A DNA stretch of 32,400 bases from Comamonadaceae bacterium 2FH (lineage in GTDB: Bacteria; Pseudomonadota; Gammaproteobacteria; Burkholderiales; Burkholderiaceae_C). Position numbers and translations under genes: made by a program. The stretch spans positions 1-32,400 of the forward strand of contig SCMQ01000044.1 of assembly GCA_005503335.1 (NCBI GenBank). Direction: 5' to 3'. Below, piece by piece: positions 32,290 through 32,400 of the stretch. The notes beneath the pieces were generated by a model that ran no database searches, was not told the DNA's origin, and saw only the letters and a program-made list of their open reading frames with translations. The number at the start of each line of letters is the position of its first letter. The stretch's first letter is position 1.

Positions 32290-32400
32290 ATGAAGAAATC
32301 CCTTGCCCCCCAGCTGATCCTGTCCACCCTGGCCCTGGCCGCCTCGGCCAGCTTCGCCGCCGGCGAGCCGGTGATCGGCCTGATCACCAAGACCGAGACC
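32290..32400 (+). CDS. Sugar-type ABC substrate-binding protein (5' part only)
   Basis: Only the first 37 codons are inside the window. They encode a signal peptide (MKKSLAPQLILSTLALAASA, then SFAA, cleavage near residue 24) and the first strand of the mature protein, EPVIGLITKTET, which is the usual opening of RbsB-like periplasmic sugar-binding proteins. A GAGGAGA site lies 8 bases upstream. It probably starts a sugar ABC operon that continues beyond the window and is served by the divergent PfkB kinase. Confidence 0.8.
   Translation, partial: MKKSLAPQLILSTLALAASASFAAGEPVIGLITKTET

Overview
The window looks like a chromosome segment of a high-GC betaproteobacterium, most likely Burkholderiales of the Comamonadaceae type. 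Reasons are the strong G/C third-position bias, the core gene runs eno-ftsB and queG/tsaE/amiC, three kinds of polyamine/sugar uptake systems, and two orphan Bug-type (tripartite tricarboxylate) binding proteins, which are characteristically abundant in this order. The genus call is inference; no rRNA or tRNA gene is visible. There is no gene-free stretch above about 180 bases.

Region 1 (1-10667) is mostly housekeeping. It holds enolase, the divisome protein FtsB and a small P-loop protein. A minus-strand pair follows: gamma-carbonic-anhydrase-like protein and Hsp33. Then come a DUF455 ferritin-like protein, XerD, a Bug-family binding protein with a clear intrinsic terminator, an auxin-efflux-carrier-type permease, QueG, TsaE and the peptidoglycan amidase AmiC.

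Region 2 (10668-17475) looks accessory. It begins after the intact amiC and ends in a second, decayed fragment of amiC (about 90% identical over 153 bases). Between them lie an exported protein resembling Bacillus Tgl transglutaminase and a compact catabolic module. The module has a LysR regulator divergent from an alpha/beta hydrolase that keeps the full fluoroacetate-dehalogenase active-site set, then a divergent LeuC/LeuD-type hydro-lyase pair and a Bug binding protein.

Region 3 (17477-19871) contains a DedA-rhodanese fusion, a short-chain dehydrogenase and a PhnB-like VOC protein.

Region 4 (19883-31127) is one regulator and one apparent ten-gene operon: two complete PotABCD-type ABC importers enclosing an ornithine-cyclodeaminase-family enzyme and an agmatinase-family ureohydrolase, with RidA at the end. 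It reads as uptake and breakdown of one or two guanidino or polyamine-like nitrogen compounds. The cyclodeaminase homologue lacks the motif of true ornithine cyclodeaminases and looks more like a ketimine reductase.

Region 5 (31137-32400) holds a PfkB sugar kinase divergent from the start of a sugar-type ABC binding protein, with a good sigma70-like promoter and an operator-like palindrome between them.
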